A DNA stretch of 64,000 bases from UQRS01 sp050946935 (GCA_050946935.1 JBMNVR010000003.1:1-64000); one strand, 5' to 3'. Positions 1 to 8,207 are shown, counted from the stretch's first letter. The notes: generated by a model not told the origin, from the sequence alone. Translations and numbers: made by a program.

Positions 1-31
1 AGCAGGGAGAGAATTGATGTTTATTTAAATT

Positions 32-97
32 TGCTCCCACACAAGTGGAGTGTGGTACTGAATTCCGCACTGGAACAGTCTGACTTGTGTGGGAGCA
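32..97. repeat. 15-bp perfect inverted repeat beside the cotJC break
   Basis: The arms TGCTCCCACACAAGT (32-46) and its exact reverse complement (83-97) are separated by 36 bases. The stem lies immediately beyond the point (about 108) where the cotJC reading frame stops resembling CotJC, so it may belong to a second inserted sequence or to the end of a small mobile element. No transposase is visible and the window edge prevents a full look. A simple hairpin terminator is less likely because no T-run follows either arm. Confidence 0.6.
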
Positions 98-108
98 TTT
101 CAGGCACG

Positions 109-218
109 ACATACCGATGTCGGTCAACAGACCTTTTAATTCCGGATAAGGCATGGAAAACCGCTGGCTCAAATAGCGGAGACTGGCGCCGAGTTCTCCA
201 TCCGGACCGCCATATTGC
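109..218 (-). pseudogene. cotJC: cotJC internal fragment (downstream half of a split gene)
   Basis: Read on the minus strand from the core at 218, this stretch encodes QYGGPDGELGASLRYLSQ followed by RFSMPYPELKGLLTDIG. This is the second segment of the manganese-catalase-like spore coat protein CotJC, which normally continues as TEELAH with metal-binding residues. The match ends at about position 108, where the codons become unrelated (MSCLK...). There is no start codon or ribosome binding site. The missing first 31 codons are at 26453-26545 on the same strand. The recombinase stop codon lies 12 bases from the edge of this fragment. The homology was recognised by eye from the family pattern; the split is seen directly. 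Confidence 0.85.
206..218 (-). other. Putative attachment core, left copy
   Basis: The minus strand reads GCAATATGGCGGT, identical to 26453-26465. Flanks differ on both sides in the two copies, so exactly 13 bases are shared. In both copies the core is read in the same codon phase (CAA TAT GGC GGT = Q-Y-G-G) of cotJC. It lies 12 bases from the stop codon of a large serine recombinase, as expected for a crossover site. Use as an att site is inferred. Confidence 0.75.
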
Positions 219-230
219 AACGGGGTATAA

Positions 231-1676
231 TCAAATATAAAAATATAAAACCAGACGTTTGCACGCCTTTTCGTACACGATCTTTGACAGAATTGTGCGC
301 AGCGCCTCATTCTTTGCGGATTCTGAAACATGTGGATCTTGGATCATATCCAACACGTTTCTTGTTTTGCCGGTATAAACCTGTATATCGGGCTTTGATT
401 CAGAAATACTCCCGGTAGATTCGTCTTTGATCTGACGCACCTTTTTTAAGATTTCTTTCTTGCTTTTTTTATACTCTTCCAGCGTGTCGACGCCCTGAAT
501 ATACGCAGCCTGAATCCGTTTGAGTTTTACCTCTTGTACGCTTAAAAGCTTTTCATAATCGGTTTGCGCGACCCGACCTGCCCGGGCCGCATAGGAAAAA
601 GCACAGCCGGATATCGCGGCTTGCAGCGCGTCGACAACAGTTTGGTTGGCCTTTTTGACGGATAAGCTGTGCGAGACCGAACAGCCGCCCTTGCCATAGG
701 AATGGCATTGCAGGGAAGGACAGGCGGTAGAGAGCATCACCAGCGTGGAATCGCAATGGCCGCATTTTACCAGTCCTTTCAGCATAAATTGTGCGGGAGA
801 CGGATCCCTGCGCTGGTATTTGGCGTATTTCTTTTTGTTGTCATCCAGCAGCATTTGCGCTTGATCGAATATATCGTTTTCTATAATCGGTTCATGGCGG
901 CCGTCTGCGACAACGATATTTTTGTTGGTATAATCCCGGCGGGAAGCGGCGCGGCCGGCTAAACTCCATCTGATCTTGCCGGTATACACGGGGTTACGCA
1001 GTATATACTCTATAAAACGGCTGTCCGGAGGATTGCCACGGCTCGTTCTGACGCCGTCGGCGGCGCAGTGAATGGCGATCGTCCGGCAGCCAAGCCCGGA
1101 CAAGTAATCGTTAAAAATTCGGCGGACGGTCTCGGCGTCTTGATTTGGATAGTAGCCGCCGTCATGCATATCGTACCCAAAGGCTGGGCGGCAGACCGGC
1201 TCCCCGCGGGAGACCTTTTCGGTCATGCCGCGTTTGACCTCCTGCGCCAGATTGATCGAATAATATTCGTCAAACCATTCTATAATCCGTTCGATCAAGC
1301 TGCCGAAAGGTCCGTCAATCATCGGTTCGCTGATACTGATTACATCAATGCCGTTTTGCTTGCGAAGCAGGGACTTGTAAGTGATGGATTCCTCCTGATT
1401 GCGCGCGAAGCGAGAAAACTTCCAAAGCAATATGGCGTCAAACGGCTTTGGCTTTTGCTTGGCGGCTCCGATCATACGCTGGAAGGCGTCGCGCTTTTCT
1501 GCGTTCCGGCCGGTAATACCCTCGTCAACATAGACGTGCGTTTCCGGGAGGTGGTAATCGTTCTTTTTCGCGTATTCCCGGATCAGTTTCAACTGGCTGT
1601 CCGGAGAATATTCCAACTGGTCGTCGGTAGAAACCCGTATGTAAGCCGCGGCAATCCTCACTGTATTCATCTCCAT
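231..1676 (-). CDS. Large serine recombinase (site-specific integrase/excisionase)
   Basis: This 481-residue protein has the architecture of large serine recombinases. An N-terminal resolvase catalytic domain (about 7-150) carries the nucleophile motif AAYIRVSTDDQ and the arginine-containing LLWKFSRFARN helix. A 'recombinase' DNA-binding domain follows (about 165-270), then a cysteine-rich zinc-ribbon segment (CGHC ... C ... C ... C, about 310-345) and a charged coiled-coil-like region. Such enzymes make a double-strand crossover at a 2-base core within att sites. Its 3' end abuts the internal fragment of cotJC, and the matching 5' fragment lies 26.2 kb away, so it is the obvious candidate to excise or invert that segment. 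SpoIVCA, which excises skin from sigK, belongs to the same family. The start may be the second ATG, two codons downstream; no strong ribosome binding site decides it. Confidence 0.95.
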   Translation of the reverse strand: MEMNTVRIAAAYIRVSTDDQLEYSPDSQLKLIREYAKKNDYHLPETHVYVDEGITGRNAEKRDAFQRMIGAAKQKPKPFDAILLWKFSRFARNQEESITYKSLLRKQNGIDVISISEPMIDGPFGSLIERIIEWFDEYYSINLAQEVKRGMTEKVSRGEPVCRPAFGYDMHDGGYYPNQDAETVRRIFNDYLSGLGCRTIAIHCAADGVRTSRGNPPDSRFIEYILRNPVYTGKIRWSLAGRAASRRDYTNKNIVVADGRHEPIIENDIFDQAQMLLDDNKKKYAKYQRRDPSPAQFMLKGLVKCGHCDSTLVMLSTACPSLQCHSYGKGGCSVSHSLSVKKANQTVVDALQAAISGCAFSYAARAGRVAQTDYEKLLSVQEVKLKRIQAAYIQGVDTLEEYKKSKKEILKKVRQIKDESTGSISESKPDIQVYTGKTRNVLDMIQDPHVSESAKNEALRTILSKIVYEKACKRLVLYFYI

Positions 1677-1944
1677 GATCCATTGCGCCGCCGAACAGGG
1701 GATACAGCGGTAAAAGTGCCGCGAGAGTTTCTTCGGTGCCTCGCGCCCCTCTGTTCTATCGACGTTTTCTACAGTATATTGAAAAAGACGTATGAATTAG
1801 AAGCGCCGTAAAAAAGAAAAGCCGGACGTAACGGCATGCGGGCCGGCGGGATATCCACAATCCACACCGGGAGGGAGGGTTATGATTTTTCCGGATATTG
1901 GGCATAGGACAAAATATCGGGTTAATACAAATTCAAGGGAGGGG

Positions 1945-2160
1945 ATGATTGTGGTGGCTGAACTCGACTGGGTCAATTATATATCCATAGACGGCGCGCA
2001 ACCGGTGCCGTTGGCCTCTTTGTCGGCGGAGCAACGCGAAACCGTCACAAAAATCATGAGCGAGCGGATTGGCAGAACGCTGAGTGCTTATTTTTCCAGC
2101 CGACCGGAGGAACTGCAATATGTGTTTCGCGGGACCGAAGCGGAGGTAAACAAGGCTTGA
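1945..2160 (+). CDS. Small uncharacterised protein divergent from the recombinase
   Basis: I do not recognise this 71-residue protein (MIVVAELDWVNYISIDG...). It is acidic, has no membrane segment, and is divergent from the recombinase with about 270 bases between starts. The GGGAGGGG just before ATG 1945 favours that start; an in-frame ATG at 1882 also has a GGGAGGGAGGG site and would add 21 residues. Recombination directionality factors are often small, unconserved proteins encoded near large serine recombinases, so a role in controlling direction is possible but is inferred only from position and size. Confidence 0.6.
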   Translation: MIVVAELDWVNYISIDGAQPVPLASLSAEQRETVTKIMSERIGRTLSAYFSSRPEELQYVFRGTEAEVNKA

Positions 2161-2186
2161 AGAATCTCTGGCAATGCGGGGCGTTT

Positions 2187-2837
2187 TTACAATCGCCGCC
2201 TGCCTGCCGCAGGGCTTTGATTCTGCTTATACCATCCGGTACAGTCCGGAACTGTGCCGCATAGCGCGCCCTGTCGGCTGCCCGCGCTGTTCAGGTAATA
2301 GGTATCGTTCGGCACGGCACTGGGCACCACGATATCCATGTAATTCGGCTCGGCGCACAGGACATCTTCCCGTCTCTCCAGTGTGCGGATGGCCGCGACC
2401 ACATTCTCCCGGGAGGATTGCGCAAGCGTCAGTAAAAGAATTTGATGGAATTCTTCAAAATTCAGATAATCCAGTTCCCCAACATCCTCCGACAGGGCGG
2501 TCAGATCCTCGACAGCGGTACAGCCAATTTCGGAAAAATCGCCGGACGTATAGGCCTTGTTGATCTCTCCGTATGCCCGTTTGATGGTTACCAGTACCTT
2601 GTTGGTCTCAAACGCCGCGTCATCATCCACAGTGGTCACGATGGTTTCTTCCGCGCCCTCAAGGGAAACAGTATCGCAGCACTGGATAAAATTATCACAA
2701 TCCGTGTATAAAGAAACAGGGGTAGTGTATTCCGCTTTTACAGCCGCGCCGGCTGGCGCGGCTGTAAAAGCCACAATCAATGCCCAAATCAGATTTACAC
2801 TGATGACACGCAAAACCTTTTGTTTAATCCTTTTCAT
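2187..2837 (-). pseudogene. Truncated subtilisin-like (S8) protease: signal and prodomain only
   Basis: The reading frame opens with a signal peptide (MKRIKQKVLRVISVN..., cleavage near residue 31). It then resembles the propeptide region of secreted subtilases, ending in AEPNYMDIV and PNDTYY, the motifs that normally sit just before the catalytic domain. Instead of the Asp/His/Ser catalytic core the frame runs into about 30 unrelated residues and stops. It is therefore probably a decayed protease; an independent inhibitor-like prodomain is the alternative. Its first 60 codons are duplicated at 3702-3923. A normal site (GAGGAAGAG) precedes the ATG. It follows the 2865-3590 paralog, mirroring the second copy. 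Confidence 0.7.
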
Positions 2838-2864
2838 TTCTCTTCCTCCCGGTTTAAAGATGTT

Positions 2865-3590
2865 TTAATTGGAGTAATAGCCAATGTCCTTTAAATCCGT
2901 TTCGGAAATCCAGCCGTTTTTATAAGCGGAAGCAAGACCGACAAATTGATGATCCTTGTATAGCGCCATCAAGCCGGTATAATCTGTGGAAAAACTGACT
3001 TCTCCTATCTGTTGATAGTCTATTATGGCTGGCGCAATATACACATTATTGTCTATATATATGGCCATATATCCGTTGTATGTGCCGTAATAACTGGATG
3101 GGTGCAAAGTAACATATCTTTCAGAAGTCTGTATATCATCGTGCGTTTTATTAAAATCTTCTATAAAATCCGCGATGATTTGCTGCCTTGTGGTTTCATC
3201 CATTTCTCCCGGTTCCGGGTGGGTGGGGACGTAGCCCTCCATCCAGGGGTTGCGCACCGGCTCCTCCGGAAGGATGACGCTCGTGGTCTCCGGTTCCTCC
3301 TGCTCGCTGGCGACAGGTGCTTCCTCCGCCGATGTTTCCTCCGGGATGCTTTCCTCCGGGATGCTTTCCTCCGGGGCGCTTTCCTCAGGCGCGGCGGACA
3401 TCTCGTCCGTCCCGCTTGCGGGGGCGCCGACCTCCGCCGTGTCGGAAGCGGGGTGGCTCTCATCCTGCGGCGGAATTTTTCCGCTGTTGACGGCGGCCAC
3501 AACACCGCAGGTCACCGCCGCCGCCGCTACGATCGCCGCCGCGGTGATCCATACCGGCTTCCTTTTGATGAATGCGAAAAATTTCTTCAT
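2865..3590 (-). CDS. Membrane-anchored Pro/Glu/Ser-stalk protein, paralog A
   Basis: The product (241 aa) has one N-terminal membrane segment (about 13-33) after a basic MKKFFAFIKRKP start. An extracytoplasmic low-complexity stalk of PEES repeats (about 65-100) follows, then a C-terminal domain of about 110 residues (YYGTYNGYMAI ... YKNGW ... DLKDIGYY). I recognise this C-terminal pattern as recurring in uncharacterised Firmicute surface proteins but cannot assign a function. The N-terminal 130 residues are nearly identical to paralog B (4222-4962); the C-terminal domains are homologous but strongly diverged and more AT-rich. AGGAGGTG lies upstream of the ATG. Confidence 0.8.
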   Translation of the reverse strand: MKKFFAFIKRKPVWITAAAIVAAAAVTCGVVAAVNSGKIPPQDESHPASDTAEVGAPASGTDEMSAAPEESAPEESIPEESIPEETSAEEAPVASEQEEPETTSVILPEEPVRNPWMEGYVPTHPEPGEMDETTRQQIIADFIEDFNKTHDDIQTSERYVTLHPSSYYGTYNGYMAIYIDNNVYIAPAIIDYQQIGEVSFSTDYTGLMALYKDHQFVGLASAYKNGWISETDLKDIGYYSN

Positions 3591-3701
3591 AACAAAACAC
3601 CTCCTGTATCCTCATTATATTCCAAAGCTTAAAAAAGATCAACACTTTTTGGTGAAAATTTTATTTAAAACCGATGATTTTTTCACAATTTTACACATAA
3701 A

Positions 3702-3923
3702 TCAGTTGTTTTTCACACGGGTCACGATGGTTTCTTCCGCGCCTTCAAGGGAAGCAGTATCGCAGCACTGGATAAAATTATCACAATCCGTGTATAAAGA
3801 AACAGGGGTAGTGTATTCCGCTTTTACAGCCGCGCCGGCTGGCGCGGCTGTAAAAGCCACAATCAATGCCCAAATCAGATTTACACTGATGACACGCAAA
3901 ACCTTTTGTTTAATCCTTTTCAT
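3702..3923 (-). pseudogene. Duplicate 5' fragment of the S8-type prodomain gene
   Basis: Its first ~66 codons are almost identical to the start of 2187-2837, then it ends after a few unrelated residues (RVKNN). It contains only a signal peptide and the beginning of the prodomain. The ncRNA-like mobile element at 3924-4176 has inserted between its start codon (CAT at 3921-3923 on the plus strand) and its ribosome binding site (now at about 4182-4194), so it should no longer be translated normally. It is the partner of paralog B in a tandem duplication. Confidence 0.8.
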
Positions 3924-4176
3924 TGGTTAGGGAAACCACCGGCTATGCCGGTGGAGGTGCCCCGCAAAAAAAAGCTTTAGCTTCAAGCATCGAGCGAAGC
4001 GAGCCACTAACAAAGGCACTTACAAATTTGTACAACGAAGCAATAGAAGGGACAGTGCCCATTTATGGGCGGCGGAGCAGACAATGCAATCGAAAGAATA
4101 TTCAGTGCGTCTTTAGATGCCCGCCAGTAAAATGCCCTTCTAGGGCTTAATCAAGCCTCCGGCTTAGCCGGAGGTC
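3924..4176 (+). mobile_element. HEARO/omega-RNA-like insertion element, copy 1 (no protein)
   Basis: This ~253-base element starts with the hairpin CCACCGGC...GCCGGTGG (3936-3954) and GGTGCCC. It contains the block GCTTCAAGC-TCGAGCGAAGCGAGC and several further short stems, and ends with CCTCCGGC...GCCGGAGG (4156-4174) followed by ATGA (4177-4180). A second member at 29064-29313 shares all these blocks in the same order. End hairpins, a structured interior without an ORF and a flanking ATGA fit HEARO RNAs, the IscB guide-RNA-bearing IS200/IS605-type elements reported next to ATGA/GTGA. No IscB, TnpB or TnpA is present. The paralogous copy at 2820-2850 shows the nearly intact empty site. The family name is a recognition by pattern and should be tested with a covariance model. 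Confidence 0.65.
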
Positions 4177-4221
4177 ATGAATTCTCTTCCTCCTCAAATT
4201 TGTATATTATTAAGTACGCTT

Positions 4222-4962
4222 TTAATCAGCAGATGGAGTTTCAGGCCCGCGACCTTTTAAATAATAATAAATATCTTTTAAATCTTTATTAGTTAACCAT
4301 CCGTTTTGATGTGCAGCGGACAAGTCAATAAATTCACCATTTTTGTATGCTGTTAAAGAATATCCGCCCCCATAAATAAAAGTGACATCTCCGATTTCAG
4401 TAGTGTTTACATCCGTAGTCCAAATTTCGTTTTTTAACAGGATATACGCTACAGCACAGTTGTTATAAGTTCCACAATATCCAGATATTGCAACATCATC
4501 AAAAGATTTATTACATTTTTTTGCATAGGATTCTTGTATCTCCCGTTTGAGCGCCGGATCCATTTCTCCCGGTTCCGGGTGGGTGGGGACGTAGCCCTCC
4601 ATCCAGGGGTTGCGCACCGGCTCCTCCGGAAGGATGACGCTCGTGGTCTCCGGTTCCTCCTGCTCGCTGGCGACAGGTGCTTCCTCCGCCGATGTTTCCT
4701 CCGGGGCGCTTTCCTCAGGCGTGCTTTCCTCGGGCGTGCTTTCCTCAGGCGTGCTTTCCTCAGGCGCGGCGGACATCTCGTCCGTCCCGCTTGTGGGGGC
4801 GCCGACCTCCGCCGTGTCGGAAGCGGGGTGGCTCTCATCCTGCGGCGGAATTTTTCCGCTGTTGACGGCGGCCACAACACCGCAGGTCACCGCCACCGCT
4901 ACGATCGCCGCCGCGGTGATCCATACCGGCTTCCTTTTGATGAATGCGAAAAATTTCTTCAT
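4222..4962 (-). CDS. Membrane-anchored Pro/Glu/Ser-stalk protein, paralog B
   Basis: This is the 246-residue partner of 2865-3590. It has the same basic N-terminus and membrane helix (about 13-31) and a PEES stalk with a different number and order of repeat units (STPEES repeats). A diverged C-terminal domain carries the same landmarks (CGTYNN ... AYKNG ... HQNGW ... DLKDIYYY). The first ~130 codons are almost identical at DNA level to paralog A while the last ~110 are not, suggesting constant-stem/variable-tip evolution. The ATG is preceded by AGGAGGTG. Function unknown; a surface location is inferred from topology. Confidence 0.8.
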   Translation of the reverse strand: MKKFFAFIKRKPVWITAAAIVAVAVTCGVVAAVNSGKIPPQDESHPASDTAEVGAPTSGTDEMSAAPEESTPEESTPEESTPEESAPEETSAEEAPVASEQEEPETTSVILPEEPVRNPWMEGYVPTHPEPGEMDPALKREIQESYAKKCNKSFDDVAISGYCGTYNNCAVAYILLKNEIWTTDVNTTEIGDVTFIYGGGYSLTAYKNGEFIDLSAAHQNGWLTNKDLKDIYYYLKGRGPETPSAD

Positions 4963-5214
4963 AACAAAACACCTCCTGTATCCTCATTATATTCTTTTTG
5001 TGTAAAAAAATCAATAAATTATATCTATTGAACAAAGAAAATGTATATATTAAAACAGATTATAGGTAAATAGAGATAACCGGCTTTCGCACGCGCTCGA
5101 GAATTCTTTTCGTTCGGCGTGGCGGTAAAAATTTTTACAAAATCCTGCGAATCTGCATAAAGTCATCCCAAACGGTGAAAAATATGGTTAAAGAAATCGT
5201 TAGGAGATGAAAAG
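4963..5214. other. Intergenic region between divergent genes
   Basis: About 250 bases of AT-rich DNA separate paralog B (minus) and the DUF378 gene (plus), so promoters for both should lie here. TTAGGAG just before 5215 is the ribosome binding site of the plus-strand gene. I see no convincing complete -35/-10 pair and no RNA gene. Confidence 0.4.
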
Positions 5215-5433
5215 ATGTTTGATAAAATCTGTTTAATCATTGCGATTATCGGCGGTCTGAATTGGGGCAGTATCGGCCTTTTTCAGTTTGACATTGTGGC
5301 CTGGCTGTTCGGCGGGCAGGGATCCATCCTCAGCCGGATCATCTACACGGTAGTTGCGCTGGCCTCGGTTTGGTGTATTTCCATGCTCTTCCGCGAGCAC
5401 AGTGAAGTGCTGGAGGATGGCGGCGATCGCTGA
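5215..5433 (+). CDS. DUF378 family small membrane protein
   Basis: The 72-residue protein matches the DUF378 family (YuzA-like). It starts MFDKICLIIAIIGGLNWG, typical of the family, has a central FDIVAWLFGG turn and a second hydrophobic helix ending near residue 60. It should be an inner-membrane protein with two helices. No biochemical function is established for the family. TTAGGAG lies upstream of the ATG. It is a single gene ending before a strong hairpin at 5532. Confidence 0.9.
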   Translation: MFDKICLIIAIIGGLNWGSIGLFQFDIVAWLFGGQGSILSRIIYTVVALASVWCISMLFREHSEVLEDGGDR

Positions 5434-5531
5434 GGCTTGGTGATCTGCTCAGCCGTAGCGTATCGCGGGCGGCAAAAGAATCCGCGCAGCATTCCAAAGA
5501 CCGTATGGGCTTTTGCGCCGCCCGGGCAAAC

Positions 5532-5578
5532 AAAAAGCACAGCGAACGCCAACCGGCGTTCGCTGTGCTTTTTGTTTT
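5532..5578 (+). terminator. Intrinsic terminator after the DUF378 gene
   Basis: AAAAAGCACAGCGAACGCC and its complement form a long perfect stem around an AACC loop, followed by TTTTTGTTTT. The A-rich left arm makes it plausible in both directions. Confidence 0.85.
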
Positions 5579-5659
5579 GTCACTGAAAACTATGATCTGA
5601 GGCGACGCCCCCTTGCCGCCGCATGGCGCAGCGGCAGGGGGCAGGAGGTAAGAACGTCC

Positions 5660-7183
5660 TCAGGCTGAGACCGAAGCGGACGACGAGGAGGAGGCGTCGA
5701 TGGTCACCGGTTCTACCTTATTCAGTTTGTCGCTTTGTATTGTGATGGTGTGGTTCTCGCCGAGCGTTTCAAGAATGGCGTCATATTGGTCGTTCCAAAG
5801 GGACTCCCGCACGTCGGCCGCCCACATCTCGACTCCACCGCCGACAAAATACATAATATGATAGCCGTAATCGGTTTCCACAATGCCGGTGTCGCCCGGC
5901 TGCCGGACGTCGTCAAAGCACCAGTCGTTGAAGGAGTCGACCATCTGTCCCTCATATACGCCCTCGTACAGGCCGCCGTTTGCGGAGGATCCTGTGTCGT
6001 CGGAATAGGTGGCGGCCAGCTCGCCGAAGGAATCCTCGGTCGCGTCGCCGGCCTGCCATTCGGTGTACACCCGGTCGGCCGCTTCCTTCGCGCCGCTGGC
6101 CGAGCCGTATTCATTGAAGGAAAATAGAATGTGGCGCACATCAACCGTGGTCGATTCATCCCGGTAGGGCAGGGCGGTGAGCTTGTACACCTCCACACTG
6201 CCGTCCCCTTCGTCGACGATATAGGTGTCCCAGGCGGCGCGCCCCTCTTCATAAGCCCACTCGCTGACCTCGTCGCCCGCGGTGTAAGAGGTGCCGGCCA
6301 GCTCGATCCCGGCCAGCTCATCCACGATGGTGTCGTTGTCCACGCCCTCTTCATTTGAAAGATATTCGGTCAGGATATTTTCAAAATCCAGGACAGAGGA
6401 CGCTGCTTTCAACCGCTCGACATAGGCGTCGACGGTGGCTTTGGTGACATCTCCCTCGATCGCCTCGTCCTCTTGCACATAATCCAGCGTATAGGTCAGC
6501 AGGTCATAAGTGGTAAAATCCGTTTTGTTGGCGGCGTAATAGGCTGCGATTTCGTCCTCCGTGCAGTCGAACGCATTGTACTCGCTGCTGTAATATTTAT
6601 AAGCCAAAGCAGACAGCTCCAGACAGCCTTTGACGTCCTCCTGCTTGACGCCGGCGCCGAAGGAGGCGAGATCCAGCGTCTCTATGTTGGCCTCAATATT
6701 CTCCTGATCCGCATCGGTCAGGCTCATACCGGCGGACCGGGCCGCTTCGGCAAAAAGGAGATACTCGCGCACCTGAGACTGGGTCTGCTCCATCAGATAA
6801 TCGAACCAGGTTACGCCGCTTGCATATTCCTGCTCTTTTAAAGAGACGGTCGTATCCAGACCCGTGTAGGAGAGATAGGAGGAATTGCTGCTGACGTAGG
6901 TTTGATACGTCTCATTAAAAAAATAGGTCATCATGGCCGCGTCGACCGAGAAGTTCTCGCTCGACATGACCTCCGTACCGCGGAGGGCGGCGCCGCTTTC
7001 CTTATAATACCGCACACCGATGGCCGTCCCGCCCGAGAGCAGGATCACCGCGGCCAGGATTCCGGCGCAAAGCGCGATGATTTTTCTCCTGCGGCGCTTC
7101 TTTTTGCGGAGGAGCTGCTGCTTCTCTGCCTCCGTGCGCCGGCGTTCGGCGATTTCCTGTTTGATTCTGCTTGCCTTACCCAT
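5660..7183 (-). CDS. PrsA/SurA-like peptidyl-prolyl isomerase (parvulin), membrane-anchored
   Basis: The product (507 aa from ATG 7183, preceded by AGGAAAGG) has a very basic cytoplasmic N-terminus (KKKRRRRK) and one membrane helix (about 35-57). A SurA/trigger-factor-like chaperone region (about 65-320) is followed by a PpiC-type parvulin domain (about 345-460; VDVRHILFSFNE, YSDDTGSSANGGLYEG, YGYHIMYF). These are the conserved beta strands and active-site surroundings of parvulins. It should fold secreted proteins outside the membrane; the window encodes several large exported proteins. An upstream in-frame ATG (7213) lacks a ribosome binding site. It is monocistronic, with a GC-rich stem (about 5604-5643) just downstream. 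Confidence 0.9.
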   Translation of the reverse strand: MGKASRIKQEIAERRRTEAEKQQLLRKKKRRRRKIIALCAGILAAVILLSGGTAIGVRYYKESGAALRGTEVMSSENFSVDAAMMTYFFNETYQTYVSSNSSYLSYTGLDTTVSLKEQEYASGVTWFDYLMEQTQSQVREYLLFAEAARSAGMSLTDADQENIEANIETLDLASFGAGVKQEDVKGCLELSALAYKYYSSEYNAFDCTEDEIAAYYAANKTDFTTYDLLTYTLDYVQEDEAIEGDVTKATVDAYVERLKAASSVLDFENILTEYLSNEEGVDNDTIVDELAGIELAGTSYTAGDEVSEWAYEEGRAAWDTYIVDEGDGSVEVYKLTALPYRDESTTVDVRHILFSFNEYGSASGAKEAADRVYTEWQAGDATEDSFGELAATYSDDTGSSANGGLYEGVYEGQMVDSFNDWCFDDVRQPGDTGIVETDYGYHIMYFVGGGVEMWAADVRESLWNDQYDAILETLGENHTITIQSDKLNKVEPVTIDASSSSSASVSA

Positions 7184-7307
7184 GGTGATTCCAACCTTTC
7201 CTGATACATTCACGAATGGAAACAGTATTCCCGTATCATAGCAATGTTTAGTGTAACAGCCTGTTTTGACAGGGATGTGGTTTGTTTATGAAGAAATTAT
7301 GACCTCT

Positions 7308-7347
7308 GCAAGCAAAAAGCAACCGCACTTTACGGGCGATTGCTTTG
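7308..7347 (-). terminator. Terminator of the putative ABC-transporter-type permease gene
   Basis: On the minus strand AAAGCAATCGCC and GCGGTTGC pair with a short loop and are followed by TTTTTGC. It lies about 20 bases past the stop codon at 7368. Confidence 0.7.
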
Positions 7348-7367
7348 ATTGTATATGGCCGGATTGT

Positions 7368-8207
7368 TTATACGCCGCTGGAAAGATTGCTTTTCGCCGG
7401 GCGGCGCGGCGCATCCTCCGGCAGCGGCGGCGTGGTGTACACCATGTTCGGATAGATTTTTTGCAGCCGCTCGTCTGGGAAATGCTGATCGAGAAACAGC
7501 TCGATCCGGCTGTTGGGCGGATTTCCGGCGCGCCGTCCGGTCATACGGGCGACGGCCGCGGCCGACATCAGCGAGTTGAAAATCATAAAAATCGTCAGGG
7601 TCCAGACGAGGACGGTGTTCAGCCGGTGCGGGATGCGATCGATCAGGCGGCAAATCAGGGGATAAAGCAACCGAAGCCAGAAGAGTGCCAACAGGCCCCA
7701 GAACATAGAGTACAGAAGGTTGATCCGGCCGTTCAGATTAAAAGCCATATCGTCGTACTGCCAGGAAACCGTACCGAAAACCACTTCCTGGAACCAACTG
7801 CATAAATACTCAAACGCCGCTCCGATTACGGCGCCGCCGAAAAAGATCCAGATATCCCGTCTTTTGGCCAGCCATTGGAGGCCCAGGGTGATCGCCGCCG
7901 CCCCCAGGCCATATACCAGATTGAACCAGCCGTAGACCAATCCCTGCCGGCTTTCGAACCTGTGGTTGACGAACAGGCACCAGAGCACCTCGATCACCAC
8001 GCCGACCACCGAACCGATCATAAATACCCAAAACAGCCGGTTGGGCGTGACCGCGTAAACCTTCGGCGCGGGACGTTTTTTGATTTTGATTGGCGCGTCG
8101 TCTTCCGGCAGAATCGGCTCCATTTCTTTCGTATCCTCCAGCGGATCGGGAGGCGTGGGAGAAGCTGCCTGTAATTCGAGCTTTTCTTGTTCAATGGTCG
8201 ATTTCAT
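7368..8207 (-). CDS. Putative ABC-transporter-type permease (CmpB/DUF1113 family)
   Basis: This 279-residue membrane protein has a hydrophilic N-terminal ~50 residues and about five or six helices (first near 58-80). The sequence VFMIGSVVGVVIEVLWCL, the Glu-containing EYLCSWFQEVVFG helix and WQYDDMAFNLNGRINL are diagnostic of the 'putative ABC transporter type IV' family (PF06541), commonly annotated as a permease although no ATPase partner is known. None is encoded nearby. The hydrophilic C-terminus (FPDERLQKIYPN) is also family-typical. Function unresolved. Confidence 0.85.
   Translation of the reverse strand: MKSTIEQEKLELQAASPTPPDPLEDTKEMEPILPEDDAPIKIKKRPAPKVYAVTPNRLFWVFMIGSVVGVVIEVLWCLFVNHRFESRQGLVYGWFNLVYGLGAAAITLGLQWLAKRRDIWIFFGGAVIGAAFEYLCSWFQEVVFGTVSWQYDDMAFNLNGRINLLYSMFWGLLALFWLRLLYPLICRLIDRIPHRLNTVLVWTLTIFMIFNSLMSAAAVARMTGRRAGNPPNSRIELFLDQHFPDERLQKIYPNMVYTTPPLPEDAPRRPAKSNLSSGV

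Noticed and set aside
32..97. Inverted repeat as a simple terminator of cotJC
   Set aside because: No T-run follows on either strand and the cotJC frame is already broken before it.
1068..1811. Plus-strand open frame of 247 codons
   Set aside because: It is antisense to the serine recombinase, which has strong domain motifs.
3250..3930. Plus-strand frame spanning the duplicated region
   Set aside because: It is antisense to the paralog A stalk, which explains its Ser/Ala repeats.
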